This document shows positions 52,173 to 61,675 of a DNA stretch of 64,000 nucleotides, piece after piece. Numbering within the stretch: the first letter of the stretch is position 1; every line of letters begins with the position of its first letter. A program made the translations under genes and the position numbers. A model generated the notes under the pieces. That model was not told the DNA's origin. It saw only the letters and a list, made by a program, of their open reading frames with translations, and did no database searches. Source of the DNA: AP-15 sp963700185 (GTDB taxonomy: Bacteria > Pseudomonadota > Alphaproteobacteria > ATCC43930 > CGMCC-115725); contig CAVOWP010000020.1 in the NCBI GenBank assembly GCA_963700185.1, positions 1 through 64,000 on the forward strand, in the 5' to 3' direction.

Positions 52173-52628
52173 TCAAATCTCGAAATCGGTGTATTCGGTG
52201 GCGCGGCCGGTAATGCCGGCCCGGTGCGCGCGACCACAAAGATCATCGAGGGTCAGCGAGTCGAGCCGCTTCATCATCTCCTCCTGTAGATCGAGCCACA
52301 GCGGACGAACGATCTGATGGCCGAGCGCGCTGCCGGCCGGGTCGGCGATCGGATCTTCCGCGGTCCCAAGCCCACGCAACGTTCGCACGATGTCGCCAAG
52401 GCTGATGCGCCGCCGCTCGCGGGCGAGCCGGTAGCCCCCGCTGGGGCCTCGGATCCCGAGCAGGATCTTGTGCCGGACCAGCTCCTGCAGCACCGGCTCC
52501 AGGTAGCGGCGCGGAATGCCCTGGCGCTCGGTAATTTCGGATGAACGCACCGGCGCGTGACCGCCATTGTAAGCGATGTCGAGCACCGCCTCGATGGCGA
52601 ACAGCAGTTTCTTGGTTAACCGAATCAT
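52173..52628 (-). CDS. Rrf2-family transcriptional regulator (CymR-like)
   Basis: 151 residues from MIRLTKKLLFAIEAVLDIAY. A winged helix-turn-helix (SSEITERQGIPRRYLEPVLQ, ILLGIRGPSGGYRLARERRR) is followed by a dimerisation helix. The three cysteines that bind 2Fe-2S in IscR are absent (only one Cys, in LDDLCGRAH), so it is closer to CymR-type cysteine regulators than to IscR. Located directly upstream of cysK on the same strand, it probably represses or senses cysteine synthesis, as CymR does with CysK. Confidence 0.85.
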   Translation of the reverse strand: MIRLTKKLLFAIEAVLDIAYNGGHAPVRSSEITERQGIPRRYLEPVLQELVRHKILLGIRGPSGGYRLARERRRISLGDIVRTLRGLGTAEDPIADPAGSALGHQIVRPLWLDLQEEMMKRLDSLTLDDLCGRAHRAGITGRATEYTDFEI

Positions 52629-52677
52629 CCTTCCCCGAACCGCTACCCCGTGATACCGGGTCTTATTGGTAGGATTG

Positions 52678-53172
52678 TCACCCCGGAAGCGGATCGGGAC
52701 AAGCGGCCTCGACGCCGGTCGAACCGAACCCGGCGTCCTGGCGGCCTGCCGCACTCGAAAATGACGGCACGACCACGAATTCCGGCCGTATGATACGGGT
52801 AAAGACCAGCTGCGCGATCCGGTCCCCCGGCCGGATCTCGATGTTGTCGCCGCCCTGCGCAGGATTGCGGTTCCACGCCGATATGAGGCAGGGGCCCTCG
52901 TAGTCGGCGTCGATGACGCCGACCGTGTTGCCGAGAACGAGCCCCCGCTTGTGGCCGAGACCGGAACGCGGCAGCACCAGCGCGCACCATTCTGGGTCGC
53001 CAATGCGAAACGCGATGCCGGCGGAGATCAGGGCGGCGGGCGCTTGCGGCTGCAGGACGAGCGGACCGTCGAGGCAGGCGTGGAGGTCGAGCCCCGCCGC
53101 GAGCCGCGACCCTCGGCTCGGGAACCCCCAACCGGGCAGCCGCGGGTCGAGGATTTTCAGCTCGATCTTCAC
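52678..53172 (-). CDS. dut: dUTP diphosphatase
   Basis: 164 residues. Five trimeric dUTPase motifs are present: GLDLHAC (motif 1), PRSGLGHK (2), NTVGVIDADYEG (3), RPGDRIAQLVF (4) and GRQDAGFGSTG (5). It cleaves dUTP to dUMP and keeps uracil out of DNA. It begins only a few bases after coaBC, an order common in alphaproteobacteria. Confidence 0.95.
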   Translation of the reverse strand: MKIELKILDPRLPGWGFPSRGSRLAAGLDLHACLDGPLVLQPQAPAALISAGIAFRIGDPEWCALVLPRSGLGHKRGLVLGNTVGVIDADYEGPCLISAWNRNPAQGGDNIEIRPGDRIAQLVFTRIIRPEFVVVPSFSSAAGRQDAGFGSTGVEAACPDPLPG

Positions 53173-53175
53173 GGG

Positions 53176-54384
53176 TCACGCCGGCTGACGCCCGAGCGAT
53201 CCGGCTACGCGATCGGCCAACCGAGCGGCGACCTCCCGCTTTGTCATGACCGGCCAGTCTTCGACACCCGCCGTGTCCACCAGGTGGATCGTGTTGCGGT
53301 CGCCGCCGAAGGTGCCGGTTCCAGGCGAGACGTCATTGGCGAGAATCCAGTCGCAGCGCTTGCGTTTCAGCTTGAGGCGGGCGTTCTCGACGATGTCGTC
53401 GGTCTCCGCCGCAAAACCGATGACGAGAGCAGGGCGATCGTTGCCGCGCTGCGCGATGCGGGACAGGATGTCCGGGTTCTCGGCAAGACGGAGCACCGGC
53501 GGGCCGCCCTCGTCCTTTTTCAGCTTGTGGAGGGCGACGCTCTCGACCCGCCAGTCGGCGACGGCCGCCGCCATCACGGCCACGTCGACCGGGAGCGCGG
53601 CTTCGCAGGCGGCGAGCATTTCCGCCGCGGTCTCGACCGGCACGAGCTTGACCCCGGCCGGCGAGGGCTCCTGCGTCGGTCCGGAAACGAGCACCGTCTC
53701 GGCGCCGAGCGCGGCCAGGGCTGCGGCGATGGCATGGCCCTGCTTGCCCGAGGAATGGTTCGAGATGTAGCGCACCGGATCGATCGGCTCGCGGGTCGGC
53801 CCGCTGGTGACCAGCGCCCGCTTTCCGGCGAGCCTTTTATCGCCGTTCAGCACATGCTCGATGGCCGCGATGATCTCCAGCGGCTCGGACATGCGACCAG
53901 ACCCGACCTCGCCGCAGGCCAGTTCGCCCGAGCCCGGTCCGACGCGCACGACGCCGCGCGCATCTAGGGTCGCCAGGTTCGCCTGGGTCGCCGGATGCGC
54001 CCACATCATCAGGTTCATCGTCGGGGCGATCAGCACCGGCTTGTCGGAGGCGAGAAGAGCGGTCGTCGCGAGATCGTCGGCGAGCCCCGCCGCCATGCGG
54101 GCGATCAGATCGGCGCTCGCCGGCGCCACGACCACGAGATCGGCCTCGCGCGACAGCCGGATATGCCCCATCTCGCTCTCGTCGGTCAGCGACCAGAGGT
54201 CGTCGTAGACCTTGTCCTCGCTCAGCGAGGCAACCGACAGCGGCGTCACAAAGTGCTTCGCCGCGGCGGTCATGATGCAGCGAACGGCGGCGCCGCGCTC
54301 GCGCAGCCGGCGGATCAAGTCGAGGCTCTTATAGGCGGCAATCCCGCCGGAAATGATCAGCAGAATGCGCCGGTCCTGAAGCAA
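53176..54384 (-). CDS. coaBC: Bifunctional phosphopantothenoylcysteine decarboxylase / phosphopantothenate-cysteine ligase
   Basis: 402 residues. The N-terminal CoaC flavoprotein part has LLIISGGIAAYKSLDLIRRL, the FMN-binding APTMNLMMW and ACGEVGSGRMSEP; the C-terminal CoaB part begins around residue 185 with LVTSGPTREPIDPVRYISNH and SSGKQGHAIAAAL. It carries out two steps of coenzyme A synthesis in the cytoplasm. It is followed by dut. Confidence 0.95.
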   Translation of the reverse strand: MLQDRRILLIISGGIAAYKSLDLIRRLRERGAAVRCIMTAAAKHFVTPLSVASLSEDKVYDDLWSLTDESEMGHIRLSREADLVVVAPASADLIARMAAGLADDLATTALLASDKPVLIAPTMNLMMWAHPATQANLATLDARGVVRVGPGSGELACGEVGSGRMSEPLEIIAAIEHVLNGDKRLAGKRALVTSGPTREPIDPVRYISNHSSGKQGHAIAAALAALGAETVLVSGPTQEPSPAGVKLVPVETAAEMLAACEAALPVDVAVMAAAVADWRVESVALHKLKKDEGGPPVLRLAENPDILSRIAQRGNDRPALVIGFAAETDDIVENARLKLKRKRCDWILANDVSPGTGTFGGDRNTIHLVDTAGVEDWPVMTKREVAARLADRVAGSLGRQPA

Positions 54385-54446
54385 GTCGGCCCTCCGATTC
54401 TGTCAGCCGAGGTCAATATGCTACTGCCCGGTGGCAAGGGCGAGAG

Positions 54447-54794
54447 CTATCGATAGGAGACGGCAAACCTCTCCACCGCGCAAACGTCGATATCGCGCCG
54501 AGTGGAGCTGGTCCCATCGTCGAATACCGTTTTGATATCAAACCGGCAGTGGCCCTTCGCATCGTCGATGTCGACGAGTACAGATTGGGCAGGAAGCAAG
54601 ATGCCTTCGCCCAGAAGATCTCTTTCCCACCGCCCCGTGCCGACTTGGGCAATTTGAATTTCGACGATTGCCATCCGTGTATTGTTGGTTAGCTCGATGC
54701 GCCGGTCGAAGGCCGAGGCCGGAGACCCGGCCACGGTCTCCAAGACGCCAAGGAACGACCCCGCAATCACTGCAGAGCCCCAGATCCTAACCAT
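54447..54794 (-). CDS. Small exported hypothetical protein
   Basis: 115 residues with a signal peptide (GSAVIAGSFLGVLETVAGSPASA) ending before FDRRIELTNNTRMAIVEIQI. The mature part is beta-rich, with KGHCRFDIKTVFDDG and a C-terminal VCAVERFAVSYR; two cysteines may form a disulfide. Similar short periplasmic proteins are common in alphaproteobacteria and have no known function. It stands between ubiB and coaBC. Confidence 0.65.
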   Translation of the reverse strand: MVRIWGSAVIAGSFLGVLETVAGSPASAFDRRIELTNNTRMAIVEIQIAQVGTGRWERDLLGEGILLPAQSVLVDIDDAKGHCRFDIKTVFDDGTSSTRRDIDVCAVERFAVSYR

Positions 54795-54929
54795 TTTCTG
54801 CTCCTGTGGATGCCGGGAGGCCGGTCAGCGACAAAGCTGGTCCGCCACTCTGCAAACTGAAGCGTCAGCCACCGATCCTTTGTGAGCTACCTCACACTTG
54901 CAGAAATTTTCTTGAGCAGTTCTCAGCGG

Positions 54930-56492
54930 CTATCGCCCGAGTAGGAGCGCGACGGCGATCCCGGCCAAAGCCAACGCTGTGATCCACACCGGCACTATTA
55001 CGATTGCCAGATGCCGGGCACGATGGGCGGCCTGAATCGCCAAAGTTTCGGCGTGCATCACAATCCCTTCGCGCGACCAATCGGCAATCAGTGCATCGAG
55101 GCTTCGCACCAGCCGCGGGACGCGCTCGACAAGGTCGGCGATTGTCTCCAGTCCGAGTCGAACTCTTGCTTCGGGCCCGCGATTGTCGCGCATCCACTCT
55201 TCGATCAGCGGCCGCGCGAGAGCCCAGATGTTGATCTCGGGATCGAGACGACGCCCGACGCCCTCGATGACGACCATGGTTTTCTGCAGCAACAAAAGCT
55301 GCGGCTGGGTTTCCATGTCGAACTGCTCGGTGATCTCAAAGAGCTGCGCGAGCAAGCGGGCGACCGAGATCTCTTGCAACGGTCTGCCGAGGATGGGTTC
55401 GCCGATCGACCGGCACGCTTGCGTGAAGGCGTCGATGGACCGGCCCGTCGGCACGTACCCGGCCGCGAAATGGACTTCCGCCACCCGGCGGTAATCTCCC
55501 GAGAGAAAGCCGATCAGCATATCCGCGAGGTAGAAGCGGGTGTCGCGATCGAGCCGCCCCATGATGCCGAAATCGACGACGGCGATTGCGCCATCGGCAT
55601 CGACGAACATGTTTCCGGGATGGAGATCGGCGTGAAAAAAGCCGTCGCGGAAGACCTGGTTGAAAAAGGCTGCGGCGGCTTTACGCAATAGATCTTCGAT
55701 GCAATGCCCGGCAGCGAGGAGCGCCGCCTTGTCGTCGATGCGGATCCCGGTTATCCGCTCGAGCGTCAAGACGGTTCGGCCGGTGCGCAGCCAATCGACC
55801 CGAGGCACATGGAAGTTCGGGTCCCCGGCGAAATTCTCGGCGAGCTCCGCGGCCGCGGCAGCCTCCAGCCGCAGGTCCATTTCGAACCTGACCACCTCGG
55901 CGAGCGTCTGCACCACCTCGACCGGCTTGAGCCGTCGCAGCGCGGGCTGCAGCCGCTCACCCAAACCGGCGAGCCACAGGAACAGGTCGAGGTCGCGGGC
56001 AAACGCAGCGGCAATGCCCGGCCGCAGCACCTTGACGGCAACCTCGTGCCCGTCGGTGGTCCGAGCGAAATGGACCTGGGCGATGGAAGCGGCTGCTATC
56101 GCCCCCTCGTCAAAGGATGCGAACAGACCGTCGAGCGGGCGGGCGAACTCGGCCTCGATCAGGGCCCGCGCCTCGGTGCCCGGGAAAGGCGGGAGCTGGT
56201 CCTGCAGGCCGGTGAGATCGGCAGTGATCTCCTCGCCGAGGAGATCGGCTCGGGTGGACAGAAGCTGGCCGAGCTTTATAAAGCTCGGCCCCAATTCTTC
56301 GAACGCGGCGGCGAGCCGCTGACCCGGCCGCGGCAAGACCCGGCTGCGGCGGCGTGCAAACAGGTGACCAAACCGCACAAAGGGCACTGCGGCAGGGACG
56401 GCCGTCAACGGAGACAGTGCATCGTGCCGGGCGAGGGTAAGGCAGATCCGGACCAGCCGCACAAAATTGCGGAGCGCTGCGCAGAAGCCCAA
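54930..56492 (-). CDS. ubiB: UbiB/ABC1/ADCK-family ubiquinone biosynthesis protein
   Basis: 520 residues. The atypical-kinase motifs are clear: LGPSFIKLGQLLSTRADLL, the alanine-rich loop SIAQVHFARTTDGHEVAVKV, HADLHPGNMFVDADGAIAVV and a C-terminal membrane anchor (LAIVIVPVWITALALAGIAV). UbiB supports ubiquinone synthesis through an ATPase activity. The coordinates use a TTG at 56492; a GTG shortly downstream is an alternative. It is preceded by ubiE, the classic ubiE-ubiB pair. Confidence 0.92.
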   Translation of the reverse strand: MGFCAALRNFVRLVRICLTLARHDALSPLTAVPAAVPFVRFGHLFARRRSRVLPRPGQRLAAAFEELGPSFIKLGQLLSTRADLLGEEITADLTGLQDQLPPFPGTEARALIEAEFARPLDGLFASFDEGAIAAASIAQVHFARTTDGHEVAVKVLRPGIAAAFARDLDLFLWLAGLGERLQPALRRLKPVEVVQTLAEVVRFEMDLRLEAAAAAELAENFAGDPNFHVPRVDWLRTGRTVLTLERITGIRIDDKAALLAAGHCIEDLLRKAAAAFFNQVFRDGFFHADLHPGNMFVDADGAIAVVDFGIMGRLDRDTRFYLADMLIGFLSGDYRRVAEVHFAAGYVPTGRSIDAFTQACRSIGEPILGRPLQEISVARLLAQLFEITEQFDMETQPQLLLLQKTMVVIEGVGRRLDPEINIWALARPLIEEWMRDNRGPEARVRLGLETIADLVERVPRLVRSLDALIADWSREGIVMHAETLAIQAAHRARHLAIVIVPVWITALALAGIAVALLLGR

Positions 56493-56509
56493 ATCTGGGT
56501 CGGAGCGGG

Positions 56510-57284
56510 TCAGAGGCGCCAGGCAGAATGGAGCGCAGCGACGCCCCCCGTCAGATTGCGGAATTTGACCTGGTCGAGACCGGCTCCGGCGATCATCTCG
56601 GCGAGCTCGCTCTGCCGCGGGAAACGCCGGATGCTTTCGACGAGATAGGCGTAGGCGTCGCGATCACCGGTGACGACCTGGCCGAGCAACGGCACGATCT
56701 GGAAGCTGTAGAGGTCGTAGAGCGGCTGGAGGAGCGGGGTGATTTCGGGCGTGAATTCGAGGCACAGAAAGCGTCCGCCCGGCTTCAGCACGCGGCGCGC
56801 CTCGGCGAGCGCCCGATCGATATGGGTGACGTTGCGCAATCCGAAGCCGATCGTATAGAGATCGACGCTGCGGTCGGCCACCGGAAGCCGTTCGGCATCG
56901 GCGCACACCCATTCGATCCCGGCGAGAATTCCCTGATCGAGCGCGCGGGCGCGGCCGATCTCGAGCATCGCTGCGCTGGCGTCGCAGACGACGGCGCCTC
57001 CGTCCGCGGCCTCCCCCTTCCCCAGAAGGCGCGGCAAGGCGCGCAGGGCGATGTCGCCGGTTCCGCCGGCGACATCGAGCAGACGCTGGCCCGGACGCGG
57101 CTTCAACGCGGCCACCATCTCGTTCTTCCACCAGGCGGTGGATGCCGCCGCTCATCAAATCGTTCATCAGGTCGTAGCGCTCGGCGACGCTGTCGAAAAT
57201 AGCGCGGACCAGCGGTGCCTTCTCGCGCTCCGGCACCCGGCGGAAGCCGAAATCGGTGCGAGCGCTTGTGTCTTCGTCACTCAT
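56510..57284 (-). CDS. ubiE: UbiE demethylmenaquinone/ubiquinone methyltransferase, split by one frameshift
   Basis: The first part reads MSDEDTSARTDFGFRRVPER, FDSVAERYDLMNDLMSGGIH and RLV, then after one extra G near 57131 the correct frame gives LWKNEMVAALKPRPGQRLLD, VAGGTGDIALRALPRL, GLRNVTHIDRALAEARRVLK and LTGGVAALHSAWRL. Corrected length 257 residues, exactly normal for UbiE. It methylates C2 of the ubiquinone ring precursor. Because loss would impair respiration, the frameshift is more likely an error in this sequence than true inactivation. It starts 110 bases from the divergent mutM. Confidence 0.9.
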
Positions 57285-57392
57285 CGGGCAGGAACATACT
57301 TGCAGAGTGGCGCGCGCGCCACGATCCGCAAATCGAGCCGGTGCGTGAACTGCTTCGTTGCGATCGTCCTCGCAAGGAGCCGGGCCGGACCG

Positions 57393-58221
57393 ATGCCCGA
57401 ACTGCCTGAGGTCGAGACGGTCCGGCGCGGTCTCGCACTGAAGATGAGCGGCCGCCGCATTCTGCAGGCCGAGCTGCGCCGGCCTGATCTGCGGCGGCCG
57501 TTTCCGCCCGCCCTTGCCGCGCGGCTCGACGGCGCACGTATCGGCGCGCTCGGCCGGCGCGGGAAATACATCCTGATCGAGCTCGATTCGGACGGACTTT
57601 TGCTGCTGCATCTCGGCATGTCCGGGCGGGTCACGGCGGGCACCGCCGCTCTGCCGGACGCACCGCACGACCATGTGGTATTGCGGCTCGACGACGGTAC
57701 CGTCATCCGCTTCAACGATGCCCGCCGTTTCGGGCTGCTCGATTATGTCAAGCGCGGCGAGGAGAAACAGCACCCGCTCTTGGCAGGGCTCGGCCCGGAG
57801 CCGCTCGAAGCCGAATTCAACTGGCGCCTATCTCGCCGCGGCGCTCGCCGGCAAGATGACGCCGATCAAGTCGGCGCTGCTCGATCAGCGGATCGTCGCC
57901 GGGCTCGGCAACATCTATGTCTGCGAGGCGCTCTTCCGCTCGGGCGTCTCGCCGCGACGCCTCGCGGCCTCGATCGGCCGGGGGCGCGCGCAGCGGTTGG
58001 TCAGCGGGATTCGCTCGGTCCTGACCGAGGCGATCGAGGCCGGCGGATCCTCACTGCGCGATTACGTCCAAGCCGACGGCGAGCTCGGGTATTTCCAGCA
58101 CCGCTGGGCAGTCTATGGCCATGAAGGCGATCCCTGCCCCGGCTGCGATTGCGGCGGCGCCGTGCGCCGGATCGTGCAGTCCGGCCGATCGACCTTTTTC
58201 TGTGCGAAACGACAGCGTTAG
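57393..58221 (+). CDS. mutM: Formamidopyrimidine-DNA glycosylase (Fpg/MutM), split by one frameshift
   Basis: The protein starts with the catalytic N-terminal PELPEVETVRRGL and continues HLGMSGRVTAG, NDARRFGLLDYV, LGPEPLEAEF; after one extra base near 57814-57820 the second frame gives TGAYLAAALAGKMTPIKSAL, LLDQRIVAGLGNIYVCEALF and the C-terminal zinc finger CPGCDCGGAVRRIVQSGRST plus FFCAKRQR. Corrected length 275 residues. It removes oxidised purines from DNA. All catalytic and zinc residues are present across the frames, so the break may be a sequence error. Confidence 0.92.
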
Positions 58222-58232
58222 AGAGGCAAAGG

Positions 58233-59021
58233 ATGAGTGAGCAACCCGGCTACCAGAACATCCTCGTCGAGCGGCGCGGCGCGGTCGGCATCGTCACGCT
58301 CAACCGGCCGGCGGCGCTGAACGCGCTGAATGCGGCGCTGATCAGCGAGCTCGCCGCGGCGTTGGACGATCTCGAAGAAGACGCGGCGATCGGCGCGATC
58401 GTGCTGACCGGGAACGAGAAGGCCTTCGCCGCCGGCGCCGACGTCAAGGAGATGGTGGCGAAGAGCTATCCCGAGATCTATTGCGAGGATTTCATCACCC
58501 GCGGGTGGGAGCGGGTCGCGCAGTGCCGCAAGCCGGTCATTGCGGCGGTCGCCGGGTTTGCGCTCGGCGGCGGGTGCGAGATCGCGATGATGTGCGACAT
58601 CGTCATTGCCGCCGACACGGCGCGGTTCGGCCAGCCGGAGATCAATCTCGGCACGATCCCGGGGGCGGGCGGGACCCAGCGCCTCACCCGCTTTGTCGGC
58701 AAGGCGAAGGCGATGGATCTGTGCCTCACCGGCCGCATGATGGATGCGGCGGAGGCGGAACGCGCCGGGCTCGTCAGCCGCATCGTTCCCGCAGCCGAGC
58801 TGCTCTCCGAGGCGGTCAAAATCGCCGAGCGGATCGCCGGCATGTCTCGCCCGATCGCGATGATGGTCAAGGAAGCGGTCAATCGCGCCTATGAGACGAC
58901 CCTCGCCGAGGGGGTGCGTTTCGAGCGGCGGCTGTTCCATTCGACCTTCGCCACCGAGGACCGGAAGGAAGGCATGGACGCCTTCATCGACAAGCGAAAG
59001 CCAGCCTTCCGCAACCGGTGA
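58233..59021 (+). CDS. Enoyl-CoA hydratase
   Basis: 262 residues from an ATG after GAGAGGCAAAGG. Crotonase signatures: GIVTLNRPAALNALNAALIS, EKAFAAGADVKEM (oxyanion hole), GFALGGGCEIAMMCDIVIAA, and the catalytic glutamates in QPEINLGTIPGAGGTQRLTR. It hydrates 2-enoyl-CoA in fatty acid or amino acid oxidation. It follows mutM at 11 bases, and the reductase and thiolase downstream suggest an acyl-CoA oxidation group. Confidence 0.93.
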   Translation: MSEQPGYQNILVERRGAVGIVTLNRPAALNALNAALISELAAALDDLEEDAAIGAIVLTGNEKAFAAGADVKEMVAKSYPEIYCEDFITRGWERVAQCRKPVIAAVAGFALGGGCEIAMMCDIVIAADTARFGQPEINLGTIPGAGGTQRLTRFVGKAKAMDLCLTGRMMDAAEAERAGLVSRIVPAAELLSEAVKIAERIAGMSRPIAMMVKEAVNRAYETTLAEGVRFERRLFHSTFATEDRKEGMDAFIDKRKPAFRNR

Positions 59022-59027
59022 CTTGAG

Positions 59028-59375
59028 CTAGCGCGGGCCGTCCTTGTTCGAATGGCGCAGCGGCAAGGGCTGGACGAGCGGCTCGGGCGCCAAAGACTCG
59101 CGAAGGCCGATCAAGAGTTTGCGCCACATCGCCCGCACCGGGCGCCATACCGTAGAGCGAACCATCTCCGCGGCGATCGTCCGTCCGGGATCCTGGCGAA
59201 GACTCGCCATACCGTGCCGGCGGAAATCGGTCACCCAGACCTCGACAATCCGCCTCGGCACGCCAAAGGCGGCGGCGACCTCGACGCTCGTCCAACCATC
59301 GACGAGGACGCGCTGGACGATCTGGCCTCGTTGAGCAACGCTGATTGTTCGGCGGCGTAATTCAGTGTTCTTCAT
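59028..59375 (-). CDS. Helix-turn-helix protein, possibly transposase-derived
   Basis: 115 residues: MKNTELRRRTISVAQRGQIV, QRVLVDGWTSVEVAAAFGVP, RRIVEVWVTDFRRHGMASLR. A helix-turn-helix of the IS-orfA or leucine-zipper type (HTH_29-like) is followed by a tail ending LVQPLPLRHSNKDGPR. Such short orphan HTH proteins are repeated in some alphaproteobacterial genomes. It converges with the hydratase gene, six bases apart. Confidence 0.6.
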   Translation of the reverse strand: MKNTELRRRTISVAQRGQIVQRVLVDGWTSVEVAAAFGVPRRIVEVWVTDFRRHGMASLRQDPGRTIAAEMVRSTVWRPVRAMWRKLLIGLRESLAPEPLVQPLPLRHSNKDGPR

Positions 59376-59416
59376 GACCCGCGAACGCGCGGACACGTCC
59401 GAGAATTCCCGGAAGA

Positions 59417-60412
59417 TCAACCAGTAACGTCGACGACGATCCGCCCGCGGATCTCGCCGCCGAGGATCTTGGGCGCAAGCCCGGGCAGCGCGGAAAGCGG
59501 CACGGTCTCGGTCATCCTGTCGAGCCTGTCGAGCGGCAGGTCGCGCACCAGCCGCTGCCACGCTTCGATCCGCTCGTCGCGCGGGCACATGACCGAGTCG
59601 ATGCCGAGCAGGTTGACCCCGCGCAACAGGAACGGGATCACCGTCGCTGGCAGATCGCTGCCTCCGGCGAGGCCGCAGGCGGCGACGCTGGCGCGGTATT
59701 TGAGCTGGGTCAGGATCGTCGCCAGGGTGGTCCCGCCGACCGCGTCGATCGCCCCGGCCCAGCGCTCGGCGTCGAGCGGCCGCGACGGTTTCGCCGCGAG
59801 TGTTGCGCGATCGATCAGATCGGCCGCGCCGAGCTCGGTCAGATAGTCGCGCTGCTCGGGTCGGCCGGTGGACGCGACAACCCGGTGCCCGAGCCGCGAA
59901 AGGAGCGCCACCGCGACACTGCCGACGCCGCCGGCGGCGCCGGTAACCAGCACATCGCCCGCGTCGGGTTTGAGCCCGTGCCGCTCCAAAGCGATGACCG
60001 CCAGCATTGCCGTGAACCCGGCGGTGCCGATCGCCATCGCCTGGCGGGCGCTGAGCCCTTCCGGCCGGCGCACCAGATAGGAGGCCGGGACGCGCGCCTT
60101 CTCGGCGTAGCCGCCCCATTGCGTCTCGCCGACCCGCCAGCCGGTCAGAATTACCGGATCGCCCGGCTTGAACTCCGGCGAATCCGAGCGCTCGACGGTG
60201 CCGGCGAAATCGACGCCGGGAACATGCGGATAATTGCGCACCAGCCGGCCGATCCCCTGCAGGATCATCCCGTCCTTGTAGTTGAGGGTCGAGCACTCGA
60301 CCGCGACGGTGACCTCACCCGGCGGCAACCGATCCTCGTCGACCGCCTCGATCCGCGGGACGACCTTGCCGCCCTCCTCGTGCAACACCAGTGCGCGGAA
60401 CGTGGCCATCAT
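59417..60412 (-). CDS. acuI: Acrylyl-CoA reductase / quinone oxidoreductase family (AcuI/YhdH-like)
   Basis: 331 residues of the zinc-independent medium-chain dehydrogenase fold. Typical stretches: VECSTLNYKDGMILQGIGRL, PHVPGVDFAGTVERSDSPEF, ILTGWRVGETQWGGYAEKAR, NADPH motif VTGAAGGVGSVAVALLSRLG, and LLGIDSVMCPRDERIEAWQR. The GIDSVM..R..AW pattern is characteristic of AcuI/YhdH, which reduces acryloyl-CoA to propionyl-CoA with NADPH. Its neighbours, a hydratase and a thiolase, fit short-chain acyl-CoA metabolism. Confidence 0.88.
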   Translation of the reverse strand: MMATFRALVLHEEGGKVVPRIEAVDEDRLPPGEVTVAVECSTLNYKDGMILQGIGRLVRNYPHVPGVDFAGTVERSDSPEFKPGDPVILTGWRVGETQWGGYAEKARVPASYLVRRPEGLSARQAMAIGTAGFTAMLAVIALERHGLKPDAGDVLVTGAAGGVGSVAVALLSRLGHRVVASTGRPEQRDYLTELGAADLIDRATLAAKPSRPLDAERWAGAIDAVGGTTLATILTQLKYRASVAACGLAGGSDLPATVIPFLLRGVNLLGIDSVMCPRDERIEAWQRLVRDLPLDRLDRMTETVPLSALPGLAPKILGGEIRGRIVVDVTG

Positions 60413-60427
60413 ACGCCTCCTTCACTC

Positions 60428-60505
60428 GTCTCCCCCGCGGAAGCGGGGGCCCAGGGCAGCCTAGGAGACCTTAGGCGCTGGGTTACCGCTTGCGCGGGAA
60501 TGACG
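60428..60505 (+). repeat. Interspersed palindromic repeat, family C
   Basis: CTCCCCCGCGGAAGCGGGGG and CCCAG on the left and CTGGGTTACCGCTTGCGCGG then GAATGACG on the right form an imperfect palindrome of the widespread form with GGGGGTCCAG..TTCCCGC..GGGAATGACG arms. It lies between the reductase and thiolase genes. A second copy is at 61783-61865. Confidence 0.7.
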
Positions 60506-61675
60506 TTAGGCGCGCAGCGGCTCGAGGATGCTGACGAAATTGGCGACCGCGGCGCCGCCCATGTTGAAGACGCCGGCGAGCGCGGCGTCCGGCACCTGGA
60601 TGCCGCCGGCCTTGCCGGTCACCTGCATCGCCGCCAGCACGTGCATCGACACGCCGGTCGCGCCGATCGGGTGCCCCTTCGATTTGAGCCCGCCCGACGG
60701 GTTGATCGGCAGTTTGCCGTCCTTTTCGGTCCAGCCTTCGAGAATGGCGCGCGCGCCCTCGCCTTTCGGGGTCAACCCCATCGCCTCGTATTCGATCAGC
60801 TCGGCGATCGTGAAGCAGTCATGGGTCTCGACCAGATCGAGGTCGTCGAGGCCGAGCCGGGCGGCGGCGAGCGCCCGTTTCCAGGCAAGCTCCGGCCCTT
60901 CGAAGGCGACGATGTCGCGCCGGCTCATCGGCAGAAAGTCGTTGACCTGCTCGGCGGCGCGGAAAATCACCGCCTTCTTCATGCTGAGCGCCGTCGCCGT
61001 GTCGGCGAGCACGACCGCCGCGGCGCCGTCCGAGACCAGCGAGCAATCGGTGCGCTTCAGCGGGCCGGCGACGATCGGGTTCTTGTCGGAAACAGTGCGG
61101 CAGAATTCGTAGCCGAGATCTTTTTGCATCTGGGCCAGCGGATTGGCGACGCCGTTCTTGTGGTTCTTCGCGGCGATCCGCGCCAGTGCATCGGACTGGT
61201 CGCCATAACGCTGGAAATAGCTCTGCGCGATCTTGCCGAAGATGCCGGCAAAACCGCCCTCGATCGCGTCCTCCTCCTTGCGGTAGGAGGCGCCGAGCAG
61301 GATGTCGCCGACCTGCGCGCCGGAGACCTCGGTCATCTTCTCGACGCCGACGATCAGCGCCAGCCGCGCTCTGCCGGCGGCGATCGCGTTCAGACCCTGG
61401 TGGATCGCGGCCGAGCCGGTGGCGCAGGCGTCCTCGACCCGCGTCGCCGGCTTGAAGCGCAGCGCGGGATCGGCCTGAAACACCAGCGAAGCCGGGAACT
61501 CCTGGCGAACAAAGCCGCCATTCATCGTGCCGAGATAGATCGTGTCGATGTCGGCTGCCGCGACCCCGGCATCGGCCAGCGCCGCCTGCGCCACCTCGAC
61601 GATCAGCGACTCGACGTCCCGGCCCTCGTGCTTGCCGAATTTGCTGTGCGCCCAACCGACGATGCACCCGCTCAT
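60506..61675 (-). CDS. Thiolase-family acetyl-CoA acetyltransferase
   Basis: 389 residues from MSGCIVGWAHSKFGKHEGRD; the start at 61675 has GGAGG directly upstream. Catalytic residues of the SCP2-type thiolase line are visible: the active-site Cys in EDACATGSAAIHQGLNAI, the histidine in SKGHPIGATGVSMHVL, and the ETHDCFTIAELI region. It cleaves or condenses acyl-CoA and acetyl-CoA. It shares a strand with acuI and lies 90 bases upstream, so it may be the last step in the same pathway. Confidence 0.9.
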   Translation of the reverse strand: MSGCIVGWAHSKFGKHEGRDVESLIVEVAQAALADAGVAAADIDTIYLGTMNGGFVRQEFPASLVFQADPALRFKPATRVEDACATGSAAIHQGLNAIAAGRARLALIVGVEKMTEVSGAQVGDILLGASYRKEEDAIEGGFAGIFGKIAQSYFQRYGDQSDALARIAAKNHKNGVANPLAQMQKDLGYEFCRTVSDKNPIVAGPLKRTDCSLVSDGAAAVVLADTATALSMKKAVIFRAAEQVNDFLPMSRRDIVAFEGPELAWKRALAAARLGLDDLDLVETHDCFTIAELIEYEAMGLTPKGEGARAILEGWTEKDGKLPINPSGGLKSKGHPIGATGVSMHVLAAMQVTGKAGGIQVPDAALAGVFNMGGAAVANFVSILEPLRA

